Shown one piece after another: positions 22,937 through 35,399 of a DNA stretch of 64,000 nt (its first letter is position 1; each line of letters opens with the position of its first letter). The notes under the pieces are model-generated. The model did no database searches, had not been told where the DNA came from, and saw nothing but the letters and a program-made list of their open reading frames with translations. The stretch covers positions 4,388,001 through 4,452,000 of the forward strand of contig WPIO01000032.1 in the NCBI GenBank assembly GCA_009760855.2, written 5' to 3'. The stretch is from Cristatella mucedo. Lineage: Eukaryota > Bryozoa > Phylactolaemata > Cristatellidae. The position numbers were made by a program, and so were the translations under genes.

Positions 22937-23636
22937 TACCTGTATGTATACACCACTTCCGCCTGACCTATGGTCTGCCAAGGTCGATCAGCCCGCTTGC
23001 CCAGAACACACTGACTGAGCTTCTGTACGTACGCGCCTCCGATTCAGCCAGTTGAGCCGGGAGTGGCAGGCGCGACCTCGTCTCTTCGATTGGCACAGCT
23101 TCAGTGCATGCGGCAGGAGCCGGTCGTTTCGGGCGCTGTAGTCAAAAAACGAAGAAGTGACCGCTTTTGATGGTTGTTAGGATTGTAACTGCAGTAGGCG
23201 TTTCGTTTTTGAAATATCCATAGGATCACCATTCAATCTAAATGCTTGGCTGATAGGGAGGAGGCTGCGAGTCACAGCAGGTGATAGAAGCTCGGGCTAG
23301 GAGGCGGTGGATTCTGTGGCTCGTTGCTGGTAGGGAGTCCCGAGAGGTCTGTTTGTGATGCATCAAAGCAGAAGTAGAGTCAGTTGTTTCAACTATGGGT
23401 CCGCACGAGGCGGCAGTGGAGGCCATCATTCGGCAGCTTTCCGAGCAATGTGAACCGGTATGGGTTGTCTTGGCTGCGTGCTGGTTGTTGCTAACTCAAG
23501 GAGAACGTTCGAGCCGAGTACGAAAGTGGTCAGTGGTTAAAGCCAGGGCTATGAGCCCTATGCTGAGAACAGTGAAGCGCAGTCTCAGTAGCTCGCTTAG
23601 TAAAGCAGAAGGCTGTGCCATTATTCGCCTCTCTGG

Positions 23637-24008
23637 TCAGCTGCTCAATGCCACGGCAGTCGGACTGTGCTTCAAAATTTTTGACACAACGAATTGCATA
23701 CTAAAAAAACCTGCCGCATGGTTTTTAATTTCCTTAAAAAATTCTCCCCTAAGCAATATGATGCATCGATGTTCGTCGGTTAAAAATGCTCCGCTGACGA
23801 GCTCAAGCAGTGTGATGCGTTGATGTTCGCGGAGAACCTTACGCCTGCCATCTTTGTCAGGTTCCCAGAGAAACTGAGCGCTAGCATTTTCAGTTTTCAA
23901 TAACGTGATTTCCATTATCAACTTTAAGCGACCTAATGTGATCCCGGTAGATATGCGGTATCTATAGTTGCACACTTCGCTCATCGCATTCCTGGATGAG
24001 CTCAGCAC
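23637..24008 (-). CDS. unrecognised minus-strand open frame, possible exon
   Basis: A 123-codon frame with ATG and stop. Its middle part reads like folded-protein sequence (KLIMEITLLKTENASAQFLW, RITLLELVSGAFLTDEHRC, FFKEIKNHAAGFFSMQFVV), with alternating hydrophobic and charged residues and no simple repeats. I recognise no family. Further minus-strand frames of similar character lie at 24031-24306 and 23238-23429, which could be separate exons, but I find no convincing splice junctions. The opposite strand is open across part of the same stretch, which weakens the case. Confidence 0.25.
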   Translation of the reverse strand: MLSSSRNAMSEVCNYRYRISTGITLGRLKLIMEITLLKTENASAQFLWEPDKDGRRKVLREHQRITLLELVSGAFLTDEHRCIILLRGEFFKEIKNHAAGFFSMQFVVSKILKHSPTAVALSS

Positions 24009-24879
24009 GTGTGCCGGCGTGCGCAGATTGTCACCGCAGATAGCTATCCGGTACTGGGGCGCCGTCTATCAAATTTAACATGCCGCAGGCCTCGTCCGGC
24101 GCGAAATTCTTACTTAACGGAGTAGCGCGCCACAGGAGCTCAGTTTCGCAAGCCGCTGTGTAGTGTAGGCTAGCGGCTGAATCACCTCGCTGAGGTCGTA
24201 TTAACTTACTGTTACGTCGTCTTCCGACTTCCCGTAGTAGTCGCCGAGCGACTGTCCGAGTACGGCAGACATGGAGAACCGTCTGGAATTTCCACACAGT
24301 CTTCATTCTACCGTTCCTATCAAATATACTAGAAAGAGTCGGGGTACAAGTCTAATATCAATAATTCAAATCTAGAAAGTAAGTTCCACACATATTTTAG
24401 AGCTAGTAACTCTCAAGATTAAGCATTACTTCGGGTGTTGAACGCCCTTACCTGACATGTACACGTAAGTGGAGTCTCCACTTGTTTTACTCGATTTTTC
24501 GGCAGCGTTTGGTGCTATTGGTCACACGGTATTTTTCGAGCACCTCTCATCTGGCCTCGTTGCCACTGCACTACCCTGAAATGGTGTAGGTCAAATTTCA
24601 GCGGGTTACTCCAGAGATTAATGTCAACAGCAACAGTCATCCGAGAAATTTCTAGAGTATGGAATACGCAAGGGCACTGTGCATGGTTAATCAATTTTCA
24701 AAATGTATACTCTCCCTCTTATCGGTGTAACTAATCGCCAAGCACAACGTAGAATTTTATTTCTATGCAGACGACACATAGCTGAAAGCTTGCTTCAATC
24801 CCTTCCACGCCTTCAAGCACGTCAAAATCTCTTAGAGCTCTCTTGCTGCAGGTATCGCTAAAATATGCACTTAATTATA

Positions 24880-25255
24880 ATAATACTAATAATAATTATA
24901 CATTTTACATAGCGCCATCAGAGAACTCAATCTCTTTCTAGGCACTTTACATTTGCTGCAAAGGAAGGACGATCGAATGGTCAGTGGTAACATGTTTAAT
25001 GACACCAAGCATGACATGGTTAGAGGTCACATGCACAGGGTCAGCATGCAAATATGGCTAATGGCAGCATGCACAGGGTCTGCACGCATAAGAACGAATT
25101 GCATGGACCCACTAAATGCTGTGATAAATAGTTGCGTTTTTTTAATGTGGTCAAGTCAGGGGATGTCATGCCGCAAGTCGGAAGTGAGTTCTAGCTTTTG
25201 GGAGCATATGAACTTTCATTGCAGAGAACTGCCTCGCTTTGATTGAAGATATAAC
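24880..25255 (-). mobile_element. younger LINE-A 3' fragment nested in an older LINE-A
   Basis: (ATT)n-like tail at 24875-24900, hairpin, 3' UTR and the last part of ORF2 on the minus strand, cut off near 25255. It lies inside the plus-strand copy between its YADDT motif and its post-RT region, so it arrived later. Confidence 0.8.
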
Positions 25256-25649
25256 CAAGTTACTAGTTATAGTAAAACATAGTTACTAAGAAATTCAAAA
25301 GCCTATCCCTTAAAATGGGCTCGGCAAGTATACCTCCTGTAGCATATGAGCGAAATCTGCTTGTCATGTTCCAATGCGATCTTTCACTAGCTGACCACAC
25401 CGTCTTTGCCCTTTCAGATGCGTAACATGGCAAAAAATTAGACCTCCCTAGACGGAATTTTACATCCAAGTTGGTCCGTGTAATTGTGACATCCAATCTC
25501 GACTTACGTAACTCGCTATGACTTGCAGGTCTTCTGGCCAACGCAGTAGGGCACTTGAAGTTGGTGCAAAACTCTGCAGCTAGGGTTATCTATCTTGAGC
25601 GACGGAGTCCCCACAGTGCACCACTTCTCGCCGACACGCACTGGCTCCA

Positions 25650-25720
25650 AAGCATACAGGGTACCAACTTCTTACTTCATAGGGTACCAACTTCAAAACC
25701 AACTTCATAGGGTACACAAG
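25650..25720. repeat. short tandem repeat inside old LINE-A
   Basis: Three copies of a motif close to catagggtaccaacttc in about 70 bases. It is a local duplication in a dead element. Confidence 0.7.
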
Positions 25721-26134
25721 TTTTAGTAACTTTATTTAGGTCTCATTATTATCTTACTCCGTCCTACTTACCCGAGCTGCTTGCCAATCGTGCTAGCCGC
25801 TCCTTTGAGTCAACTTGTTCAGTTGCGTCTAAAACTATCCTTGAATTCTCTGGAGACCGTGACATTAGTTTGTATGCTCTTACATCACGGAAATCACTCC
25901 CGACTGATGTCATGACAGTCCGCGATTTGATGATATATAAACGAAAACTAAAACGCACCTATCCTCAATTGTGAATTGTCCCTATTAGTGCTTTATGCTT
26001 CTGATGCTATGCATAATATCACTAACTTCTTTAATATATTTCCTTTAAAGCGTATATAGAGTTCCCAGATATAAATTTGGTTCTCTGAGGGCGTTATACA
26101 AATATCATTAATATTGTTGCATAAATATTACACG

Positions 26135-28020
26135 CTAAACTCCACACCAAATTTATTTTAAATCCACCCGGCAGAATGCATCATTAATCTCTCTGTGATT
26201 GGTCAAAACATTGTCTAACTTGCTCGTAGACTACCAATCACTTGCTGGTTTTTGTAGAAAATGTGACTTAAGGATGGCGGCAATATGAGGAGGACCCTGG
26301 GCTTCAGTACCGTACACGCTGGCAGTCGAAGGTCGAGCATTACCCATAATGCTGGAAGGTTAGCACCTGAGCCGTCAGTGCTGGCGAACAAACGGTCGCC
26401 TCATTTCCTAATTTTACTCTATCTGCCTGCCTCCGTCTCCACTTTGGACGATTATCGACAGTATTCTAATCGATTAAATCGTAGCTTCATAATATTTGAT
26501 TAAGGATATGCTAGACAAATGAGCTATCCCTTTCATAGAAGGAGGACCGGTTGCTTGATCGTTCCGTTTAGATGATAGCTCACTGCCGAGTGAATCGTAT
26601 CGTTCTCATCGTCCAGCTATCATGTTCACTTTTCATGCACGCTGTAAGGCTGAAGGCTTCAAAGCGGGTTGACTATATCCATAGCGTTTTCGGAGTCTCG
26701 ACGAATCAATCGATTTAGGGACAAATCGGGAACGTATCGTAATCCTATCGGCGAGATTTGTTGGGAAACGGCATCGGACGTTAGGAGGCATATCGCGAAT
26801 CCGCCACTAGGAGAATGTAAGTGGCAAAGTAGGAACCCCAACCGTGGACCCATAGATACCACATGCTGGACGGCTTGCTTGCTGGGATGCTCGGAGAGGC
26901 GAGGGAGTGATATGCGATGAGATGCCGGCTTCGGCGGCGGAAGCAGTGAGCAGTGGAGCTAATGCCGCCGTGTGATAGTCAACCGATCTGAGATGAGGGC
27001 GTCTCCAATATCTTATTTGTGAGTAAACGTACGCAAGAGAGCGTCGCAGTAAAATGGAGCAGCTCAGTCGCTCTGCGTCCGCAAGCAGTACGACCATAAC
27101 GCGCCTGATTCTGCACGCAGTTACACTACCCGGGTCCTAGGATAACGGTCGGTAAACCGATCAGGGCTAACGCAACGTGGGCGTACTTAACGTACATAAA
27201 TCGTGCTGGCGGATGGACTTTCAGGCTGAAGGTGCTCGTGGAACACAGAGGTCATCTGAAAGGCGACCGGGCTGCATTCGTCGAATCCCTCACGAGCACA
27301 ATAGCGTGCCAGTGCGATTTGGCTGGTGTCGAGGCAACGCTCCGACGTGGAGTGCCGATAGGACCATTGGCTGGTACGGCGGCAACTCAAGTATCGTCGC
27401 TCGCAGATTCGCCCACGGATCGAAACCCGAGCAGCAGCATACACCACCAGCACGCTGCTCGCTCTGAACCGAAGCTTGGGGCCAGCCAATGCGCAGAGAA
27501 CCCGATCGGAGCATTTCGGCTCATCACCAGGTTGATATTTTACCGAAATTTCTTGCAAACTGCGTCAGCTAACCACCACGTTAACAATGGTTTTGGGAAA
27601 CCTGTCGCGAATATTTTACTAGACTTTAAGTAAAGCAGATGCAAATGTCTCTCACGATAGATGGCCGAATATTGTGACTTCTGAGTGTGAGCCAACAGCC
27701 GTATAAAACCACTTACACGCGTAAAATAACCTTTTGAGATCCACCAGCCCGCTGAGCAGACGCGGTGCTTTTGACCTATGAAGGAAAGTCAGCATGCCGG
27801 CTTTGTAAACCTAAGAAGGCGAACGCTCCGTGCACCGTGCACCGCGAGCTGGCATTACGAGCGGGGGGGGGGGGGCAAAATAAAAGATAATCTACGACTA
27901 GGCAATGCCAAGGCTTAAAGCAGTGGAAACGAGTCATATAAAAGTATCTGCAATGGCTTACATCGAAGGCGAGGGAATGGAGGAGGAAAGAGAATGACTG
28001 GAATAATACAGAGCGAAAGA
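26135..28020. other. stretch with no recognised gene
   Basis: Open frames up to 133 codons exist (for example 27232-27633, plus strand) in a GC-richer stretch, but overlapping frames on both strands are equally open and none has recognisable content. A poly-G run lies at about 27862-27874. Confidence 0.45.
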
Positions 28021-28024
28021 GCTT

Positions 28025-28518
<494 letters not shown>

Positions 28519-28599
28519 CTGAGGAGAAGCGACGGAGATAAAGAGACAGATCGAGGAAGGCGGAGAGAAAGAGACGGAGAGAGGTAGAAGGAGAGAGTC

Positions 28600-30590
28600 G
28601 CAGGGTTCGAGATTGGATGGAGCGCTTTTATACATGCTTGTGGATAAGCTTGTGTCTGCAAACAATGGACAGAAGCTTATAACCCGCTCTCAGGCACGAA
28701 ATTGGCAGACGAACGAGGATTGGGGGAGGGATAAAATGTATACCTAACTACACACCACTTTCAATGTTTTCAGCAGGCTGGTTTTGCCTGGTTCGGGAGC
28801 CACACCTTGTAGAACGGCAGGACGCTGTCTCGACCGTAGGCTATGACAAGCAACTCGATCTGGTAAAGGATCGCACGGCCGCGTCTGCCGAGTTTTTGCA
28901 GCATTTAGAAACGTGCAATGTGCCGCATGTAATTTGCCACACACAACAGGTGCTCTGGTTTAGGGCTAGGGATGGATAGGACCATGAGGAGCAGCGTATC
29001 TCCTTCCTATTCAGTCAGCATAAGAGAACTAGTAGCAAAGTGCGATTTCTGAGCGCATAATTACATAATTTACGCTGCTCACGACCAAACTTGGAGCTAT
29101 TTTACAAATAGAATAACTTATATTCGGGCAAAGTAATCTCGCGGTTGCTCCGACCTCTTATTTTTACTTTTATTAGTTTCTTGTGAGTGCAAACTAGCTC
29201 AGTGCGGCAAGTTTACATTTCACTAATGTGCTCCAAAATCGACTGTTTTGATACCAATGCTTCGTTTTCTTTCTACTGCCGTCCGTCGTCTGCACCCTCT
29301 GCCGCTGCAGCTTCTCTGGAATGAAACTCTGAAGAATCGCTAGGTTTGTACATAATGCTGGGCACGGCTCTCATAGCAGAAATCAGATCTGCAGTGACTG
29401 TATGTGCACCCCGGTGCCGTGACAGAACATACCCGGCAGTGGCGTGCGCACGCCTTGGCTTGTGTGTGCGTGCGTATGTACGGCTCGTGGGTATGTTCGC
29501 ATGCTCGCGTGAGGGCTGTGGACGTGCGCAGCAGTAGCAGCTCTAGGCGCCATTAGCGGAAGCCACAATGTGGGTTTCCTTAGCGGTGGTCAAGGGCGCG
29601 GCCAGTTTGTGTGGTGAGTTTTCCCGTCGTATTTACTTGATGGATACGGTGTGACCAATTGGAATACGCGCATTGTCAGCTAATTCAGGCGCATGCTGAG
29701 TCATGCCGAGATCGAAGTGAGCCAGGGGTTAAGCTTAAGGTTAAGGTTAAGCGTGCTGCATCGGCTAAGCTCACGCGTCAGCTTAGCCGCTGCAGGCATA
29801 GGTCGTGGTAAGCTCGAACACGAAATTGTCGCAATGCCGTTAGGAAGGTGATATTCCAGTTACGCAAAGTGCATACTTGTTGATTATCGCTGCACTTAGT
29901 GTTACCAATTGCAGCAGAGTACAAATGAAATGAGGTGCAAAAGAGTTTTGTCTGAGTACGGACAACCATAGCCGCGCGATCGCTTGTTAATGTCTAGGCG
30001 GAGGAAAGTGGCAGTCACACAGCCAAAATAGAATCTCAGTCAGCTACGTATGAAACGGCCGAGTGCTTAAGAGGCCGGTGGTGGTTTTAAAGCGCAACTT
30101 CCTTCCGACCGCAGATTAACGCAGCAAATAAACACCTGTAGCCTCAGAGCTGATGTGTCATCACGTGATACCACAGCGGCAGCCGATCGGTCGAATGATT
30201 TCCAACCAACCCGTTCGACGCACACACCCTGCTCTTTGTGAGTTGACGCGAGAAGAGTTTTGTAGAAAAGAAGGAAGGGGGTAATCAGGATACCTTTTGC
30301 AGCTGAGCAGATTTCGCTAAGTCTCGTGCCCGTCTGCATGCTACCGGAAATTGGCAGGAGCGTTGCGCCAGGCCGCTGCAACGCCTAGGTATGCTGAGCT
30401 TGGGCAGTAAGGAGGAGGGTACGATTCCTCCCAAGGAGTTCAAGATACCGAGCCTCCCGGATGAGCTCCAGTGTGGCATTTCAGATTGCGGCGAACTTTT
30501 GATATAGTCACTCTAAATGATAACTGGGCGTACCACTTTCTTGCTACGTTCACCGAGGTTCAGGTACTATACAAGTGGTGATAGTAATAA
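28600..30590. other. stretch with no recognised gene
   Basis: No motif is recognised. 29725-29755 holds a few aaggtta repeats that are too short to be telomeric. 29777 onward has a small inverted repeat around gcttagccg/cggctaagc. Confidence 0.45.
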
Positions 30591-31195
30591 TAAAAATAAT
30601 AATGTAATTGCTATAGCGCACTCAGAGAACTCGTCTCTTTCTAGGAATTTTACATTTGTGATGCAATTTGCGTAGTAACCAAGCAGTCGTATGTTTCATA
30701 CGAGATGCAATTCTGAGAAGTCACCGTGACGCAAAGTGCAGTGGTTTTATATTAAAATTACTCGTTAAGAAAATTGTTAAACCCTTTAAGATTTTCAAGG
30801 AAATTGACGAGTTAGCACTAGCCAATAGCAACAAACGCCGTCCGTTTGAACCCCACATCAGCATGAAGACTACAAATGGCTACAAATAGCACATTAAACG
30901 ACAGATGTCCACTCCTCAGGAATTACCCGTCTCCTAACAGGAAGTTTCCTTGATGCATTTTCCTGTTGTCATTTTTATATAAAGTGCCCATTCAAAGACT
31001 TAGTTCTGCTAGGGTGCTATACAAATTCATCAACATTACACGCTTATCTAGTCGAATGTGTGTTCCTGCTTAATACTGCTCGTCTTCTGCATATAAATCT
31101 GCTTTGGAATTCTACCGCGATTCCTTTGCACCAAATGCGAAGTGCCCAGAAAGAGATCGAGTTCTCTGAAGGTGCTACAGAAAATTGATTACTAA
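30590..31195. mobile_element. three LINE-A/SINE-B-type tail remnants
   Basis: Minus-strand tail at 30590-30665 (AAT-rich run, then gcgcactcagagaactcgtc). Plus-strand tail at 30980-31025 (aaagtgcccattcaaagact, gggtgctatacaa; SINE-B-like spacing). Plus-strand tail at 31125-31195 (gcgaagtgcccagaaagaga, gttctctgaaggtgct). No ORF2 remains are visible between them. Confidence 0.6.
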
Positions 31196-31834
31196 TTTTA
31201 TGGTCGGACTAATTTGGGATTTGCCGAACTATCTTCAAAGAAAGGCCGCACAAAGCGAACGGAACTTATTTACGTGACAAACATACAATAAAGGACGAAC
31301 ATAAAAACTACTTTCTCAGGTCAGCACGTTTTGAATTACAAGTCAATATTTAATCTTTGCTGCAAAAATAAGCAGTTTATTTGATGGCCAGACTTCCAGC
31401 ACTAACCAGAAAATAGAGAAGCCGTCTTAGCCGGCATAGCATATTTTTTTACAGGCGTGGCTGTCGTGAGCCACACACATGAATCGAAGCCTGTAAGTCG
31501 TTCGAGATGCATCCGTAGTTATCCACTGATTGCTTTAGGAGTATGTCTATTTGATGAATTCTACTTTACTATGATAATTGGGAAACAATCTCGGCTATCA
31601 TTCCTACGAGAATGATGCTGCCCTGATGATGGTCTACCTGCCCTTTGACCCTACTGAGCCTCACTCTGCATCCAATTCATCTATCTTGCTGGTTGAATCG
31701 ACGACTTTCTCACTTGGATGGCTAATAGCGACGATGAGACCGACCTAATAGCTATGGAAAGTTTAGTGTTTCTCAAAAGTTGGAGGATCTAGCTCTCAAG
31801 ATTTGTTCATCAAACATATACCCAGTGACCTATG

Positions 31835-32090
31835 ACGGAGCCAGGATTTTTATCTAGGTGGGGGCAAGACCTGGAGAATTTTTATGTATGGGCAAAACTT
31901 GAAAGATTTTCATGTAGGCGGAGCTAAACCTGCAATTAATAAAATAAAACATTTTAGCTCAAAATCATAGTATTTTTTTGATACAAACTCGGTGGTTGCT
32001 CACCTTATGAAATCAAGAAATAATCTCATCGGTGGCGCCGGTCGGGGTGGGGGGGGGGGGAGGCCCTGGTCGCTAACCCACTGTAGGGGG
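31835..32090 (+). repeat. dispersed repeat related to 15130-15345
   Basis: Starts near gacggagccaggattttta and shows two or three decayed repeats of a roughly 35-bp motif (gggggcaagacctggag, tgggcaaaacttgaaag, ggcggagctaaacctg). It ends in a poly-G run near 32050. The same motif occurs in reverse at 15314. Class unknown. Confidence 0.35.
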
Positions 32091-32315
32091 CAAATGTTGA
32101 AAAGTGCCTAGATAGAGACATGGTTATAATAGGGTGCTTTAAAAGAGCCGTCATTTTAGTTGCTATGCAATCCGTCGATGTGCGGCACTTGATCACAGTG
32201 CAAATATTACCTACCGCTAATTGTTTGGTCATGCTTTTTGTAAAGCATCTTTAAAGTGCCTACAAAGAGATTTAGTTCTCTAAGGGTGCAATACAAGTAT
32301 ATTATTAATATTATC
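32090..32315 (+). mobile_element. two LINE-A/SINE-B tail remnants
   Basis: aaaagtgcctagatagagac at 32095 and aaagtgcctacaaagagatt at 32251, the latter followed by gttctctaagggtgcaata and an ATT-rich tail. The second ends directly at a SINE-A copy. Confidence 0.6.
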
Positions 32316-32322
32316 ATTGTTA

Positions 32323-32484
32323 AAACACTAGGTAAAGCGGTTGCTTTCACGACCTCGGTCCCGAGGATGTGGGTGCGAATCCTGTGGTGAGCGATCCTTT
32401 ATCGCCGCTGCAAGTGGTTGTGATATCCGTAAAGGCTCTTCTGTCGCTATACAAAAAAAGAGGCTGCTAAATAAGCTAGTATTG
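32323..32484 (+). mobile_element. SINE-A (tRNA-derived) copy
   Basis: A tRNA-like head with cactaggtaaagcggttgc and B box gggtgcgaatcc, then gcgatcctttatcgccgctg, the middle tract, and the 3' end cgctatac, a short A run, gaggctgctaaataagct. It is strongly similar by eye to 42846-43013. The 182-codon minus-strand frame that covers it is a shadow. Confidence 0.85.
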
Positions 32485-32874
32485 TGTGCGTGCCATTGAA
32501 CCTGATAGAAACCGTCTGCATTCACCGCAGACGCCGTGGCAAATCGTACCGCCGCCGCGTGGCTCAAGGTGACACGCTCGGATAGGCGCAAATGCAGGGC
32601 AGCAAAGTCGCTAACAAAGCCAACGCTAATCACTGCAAACAGAAGGAAGAACTCGACCGATCGACCCCCTCCTACCCACCCGCTCAGCAGAATCGCCCGA
32701 GTCAGCTTCCGGTGGTTATTATCGACCGGCAATAAAGGCGAGTCCAAAGAGCTCGTGCGCTCATACGAAAGCAGCCGTCGCGCGAGCACGCTGCAGGCAC
32801 TCAACGAAGCGACCGGTCGACACAGGACGCCGGATGGACTCGTCCAAAGTCTGCGGCTGCGGCAAGGTGCAACC

Positions 32875-33515
32875 ACCTAATAATAATAATAATAATACAT
32901 TGATAAAGTGCTCTCTGAGAGCTCAACTTCTTTCTAGGCGCTTAGCAGTTGCTGCAAAAGAAGCACAATCAAGTGGTTAGTGGTAGCATGCTGAATATAC
33001 AACAATTATGACAAGGTTAGGCTCAATAAACAGCAAGAACAGCAAGAACAGCATGCTCAATAAACAGCAGAAAACAGCAAGAATAACATGGTTAGAGGTG
33101 ACATACACAGGGTCAGCATGCAAGTATGGTTAGTGGCAGCATACAACAGTGTCAGCACGCATAAGCATGTACATGACGAATCACAGGGACCCACTCAATA
33201 CTGTGATACATAGATGCATTTTAGTTTCTTTTTAAATATAGACAAGTCATGGGATGTCGTGACGGAATTCGGGAGCGAGTTCCAGGCTTTGGGAGCATAC
33301 GAACTAAAGGCATGGTCTCCAAAGGATTTGAGGTTTGCCCGAGGTATAGGCAAACACTCGAGGTTCCGAAAAGTGGTTGGTACGGTCCTTAGCCTGGCGG
33401 GGAGAAGATCTGATAGACAGGCTGGAGCCAAAGAATGATGGGACCTGAAAGTGAGTGACAGAACCTTAAAGTCGATGTATTGCTTGACTGGGAGCCAGTG
33501 CAGGTCGGCGAGCGT
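32875..33515 (-). mobile_element. LINE-A, 5'-truncated 3' fragment
   Basis: Minus strand: (ATT)n at 32878-32896, hairpin, 3' UTR, then the ORF2 C-terminal block (ADLHWLPVKQYIDFKVLSL to LPNSVTTSHDLSIFKKKLK). It breaks off at the ADLHWLP motif near 33515. A short local duplication (aacagcaagaac) lies in its 3' UTR at 33040-33085. Confidence 0.85.
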
Positions 33516-34290
33516 GCAAGAGCAGTCTAGCTCGCACAAGCTGAGCACAAACTTCCTTCATAGTCGGCCATTTGCACGTAGCCATTCCACGGCACCGCAT
33601 GGGTTTTCTCGCTCCGGCTGCAGCCTAGACCGACGCGGTACGGTAGGCTTTTATTTGCACGATCGCCAACAAGAGAGCGGCTACGAACCAGAAACCATAG
33701 CTCGCGCCGTCTTTAGCGCGTCGATGCACCGCGGCGGCGAGGCAGCTAGATCTTTGCGCCAGTCAGGGAGCCAGCATCAACTCGTAAGCGTTAGAAGATC
33801 AAAGAGCGACGACCCCGTTCGCCCCGTGCGATTGAAGGCGGGGCGAAAAAAACGATCGGTGCTCGCTCACGCGAGCGTGAGAGCCTCGCGTGGTGACCTC
33901 CGCACGGCAGTCGAGCCGTGCGGATATTTCGGTGCTTTCGCACTCAGGCCTTCATTCGTCCAACGCGTCCAACCCGTTCCGCCTAGGGCTTCAAATCTTC
34001 AGCGGGCTCGTGAGGCCACGCAAACGCGACGCGTTCGCTCTCGACGATTACGACGGCGGCCGGTACCTCGCTGAGAACTCACCGACTACTATTAACTAAG
34101 CGTCGCTGAGTGACGTAAGCCTCGGCAGGCGACGCCCAGCTTGCGGGCGATAGGCGGCCCAGACTGCTACAGGCTAGCTGCTAGGGCTGCGTTTCTACCG
34201 GCCCGGACAATGGACGCGGCAGTCACGTTCGGCTGCTCTTTCTGCACAGAGGCGAGCGCGCGCGCGTCCGGTATCGACAAGCACGGTCTG
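33516..34290. other. GC/CpG-rich segment between two inverted LINE-A fragments
   Basis: Base composition is unlike the AT-rich flanks, with many CpG. Plus-strand frames are open for up to about 200 codons but the product is Arg/Ser-rich without recognisable motifs, as is common in CpG-rich DNA. No gene call is justified. Confidence 0.5.
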
Positions 34291-34762
34291 CGATTCAAGC
34301 TCTACTCCCCCCACCAGGCTAAGCATCGTACCGCCAGCTTTTCGGTATCTAATTGTTTACCTATACCTCGTACAAAGCTCAACTCCTTTGGAGACCATGC
34401 CTTGAGTTCGTATGCTCCCAAAGCCTGGAACTCACCCCGCCTTACGTCACGATAGTCCTAACTAGTTCACATTTAAAAAGAAACTAAAAACTCGTCTATT
34501 TATCACAGCACTTAGCGGGTCCCTGCGATTCGTCCTTTATGTGCTTATGCGTGCTTGCACTGTGCATGCTGAGACTAACCACACTTGCATGCTGACCCTG
34601 TGCATGTCACCCCCTAACCATGTTATGCTTGGTGTTTAGTGAGAATTTTACCACTAACCATTTGACTGTGCTTCCTTTGCAGCACATGTAAAGCGCCTAG
34701 AAAGAGACTTGAGTTATCAGGGGGCGCTTTATTAAATGTATTATTATTATTATTATGAGGAT
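34291..34762 (+). mobile_element. LINE-A, 5'-truncated 3' fragment
   Basis: Plus strand: starts near HQAKHRTASFSVSN, continues through SSYAPKAWNS with a frame break, the 3' UTR, the hairpin and an (ATT)n tail at 34740-34757. It is oriented opposite to the copy at 32875-33515. Confidence 0.85.
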
Positions 34763-35029
34763 TGCGTCCACCGGAGCTGCAAATTACAGGCTTACCGTAG
34801 GTTCGCCGTGCCGAAACAGTGCCGCAGTGGCGTCTCGTTTGCCAGCGTGCGATGCTACGTTGTTTCGTGGCGGCTCGCAAGCGCAGACAGCTTTCAAAAC
34901 AGCTGAACTAACTAAAACTAAAACTAGCTGACGGTCGTCTGCGTCCGCGGAGGGTGGACAGACGGATGTATTTCATTATGTGTCGCGAAGCCTGTCTGGG
35001 GGGCGGTAAGCCTGACCGTGTCTGCGAAG

Positions 35030-35395
35030 CAAGAGAGGAGAGAGAGGAGAGGGGGGAGGGAGGAAAGAGAGGAGAGCGAGGAGAGTGAGAAGAGAGAGGA
35101 GAGAAAGCGAGCGAGGAGGGAGCGAACGAGCGAGCAGAGGGGAGAGCAAGCGAGGAGAGCGAGCGAGGAGAGCGAGCGAGGAGAGCGAGCCGAGGGGAGC
35201 GAGCCGAGGGGAGCGAGCCGAGGGGAGCGAGCGAGCGAGGAGAGCGAGCAGAGGGGAGAGCGAGCGAGGAGAGCGAGCGAGGAGAGCGAGCGAGGAGAGC
35301 GAGCGAGGAGAGCGAGCGAGGAGAGCGAGCGAGGAGAGCGAGCCGAGGAGAGCGAGGAGCGAGGAGAGCGAGGAGAGCGAGGAGAGAGAAGTGCG
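35030..35395. repeat. 13-bp purine-rich minisatellite
   Basis: Repeats of about 13 bp with the core gagagcgagcgag and variants such as gggagcgagccga. The long frames on both strands (Glu/Arg/Ser-rich and Leu/Ser/Arg-rich) are repeat artefacts. Confidence 0.93.
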
Positions 35396-35399
35396 AATG

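Larger units (their letters stand above)
21400..23230. other. stretch with no recognised gene
   Basis: Contains a poly-G run (about 21928-21945), a tRNA-like sequence at 22398 and a (CACG)n/(CA)n tract at 22883. No frame has recognisable content. Confidence 0.5.
24470..26130 (+). mobile_element. old LINE-A copy, plus strand, interrupted by a younger copy
   Basis: A decayed LINE-A. Around 24485 an RT motif (LDFSAAFGAIGH) is visible, at 24640-24740 a scrambled G-x-GTVHG...YTLPL block, and at 24755-24775 FYADDT (the RT catalytic box). From about 25260 it resumes with TSNLDLRN, KLVQNSAARVI, ADTHWLQ and a C-terminal region, ending in a diverged hairpin near 26050-26110 (ggttctctgagggcgttata). Stops and frameshifts are frequent. 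24880-25255 is a separate insertion. Confidence 0.75.

Noticed and set aside
29725-29755. ggttaa-type repeats that look telomere-like
   Set aside because: Only two or three imperfect units, not an array, and the arthropod-type unit would be ttagg.
32328-32876. 182-codon minus-strand frame
   Set aside because: Its last third lies across a plus-strand SINE-A copy; the rest is CpG-rich with the other strand equally open.
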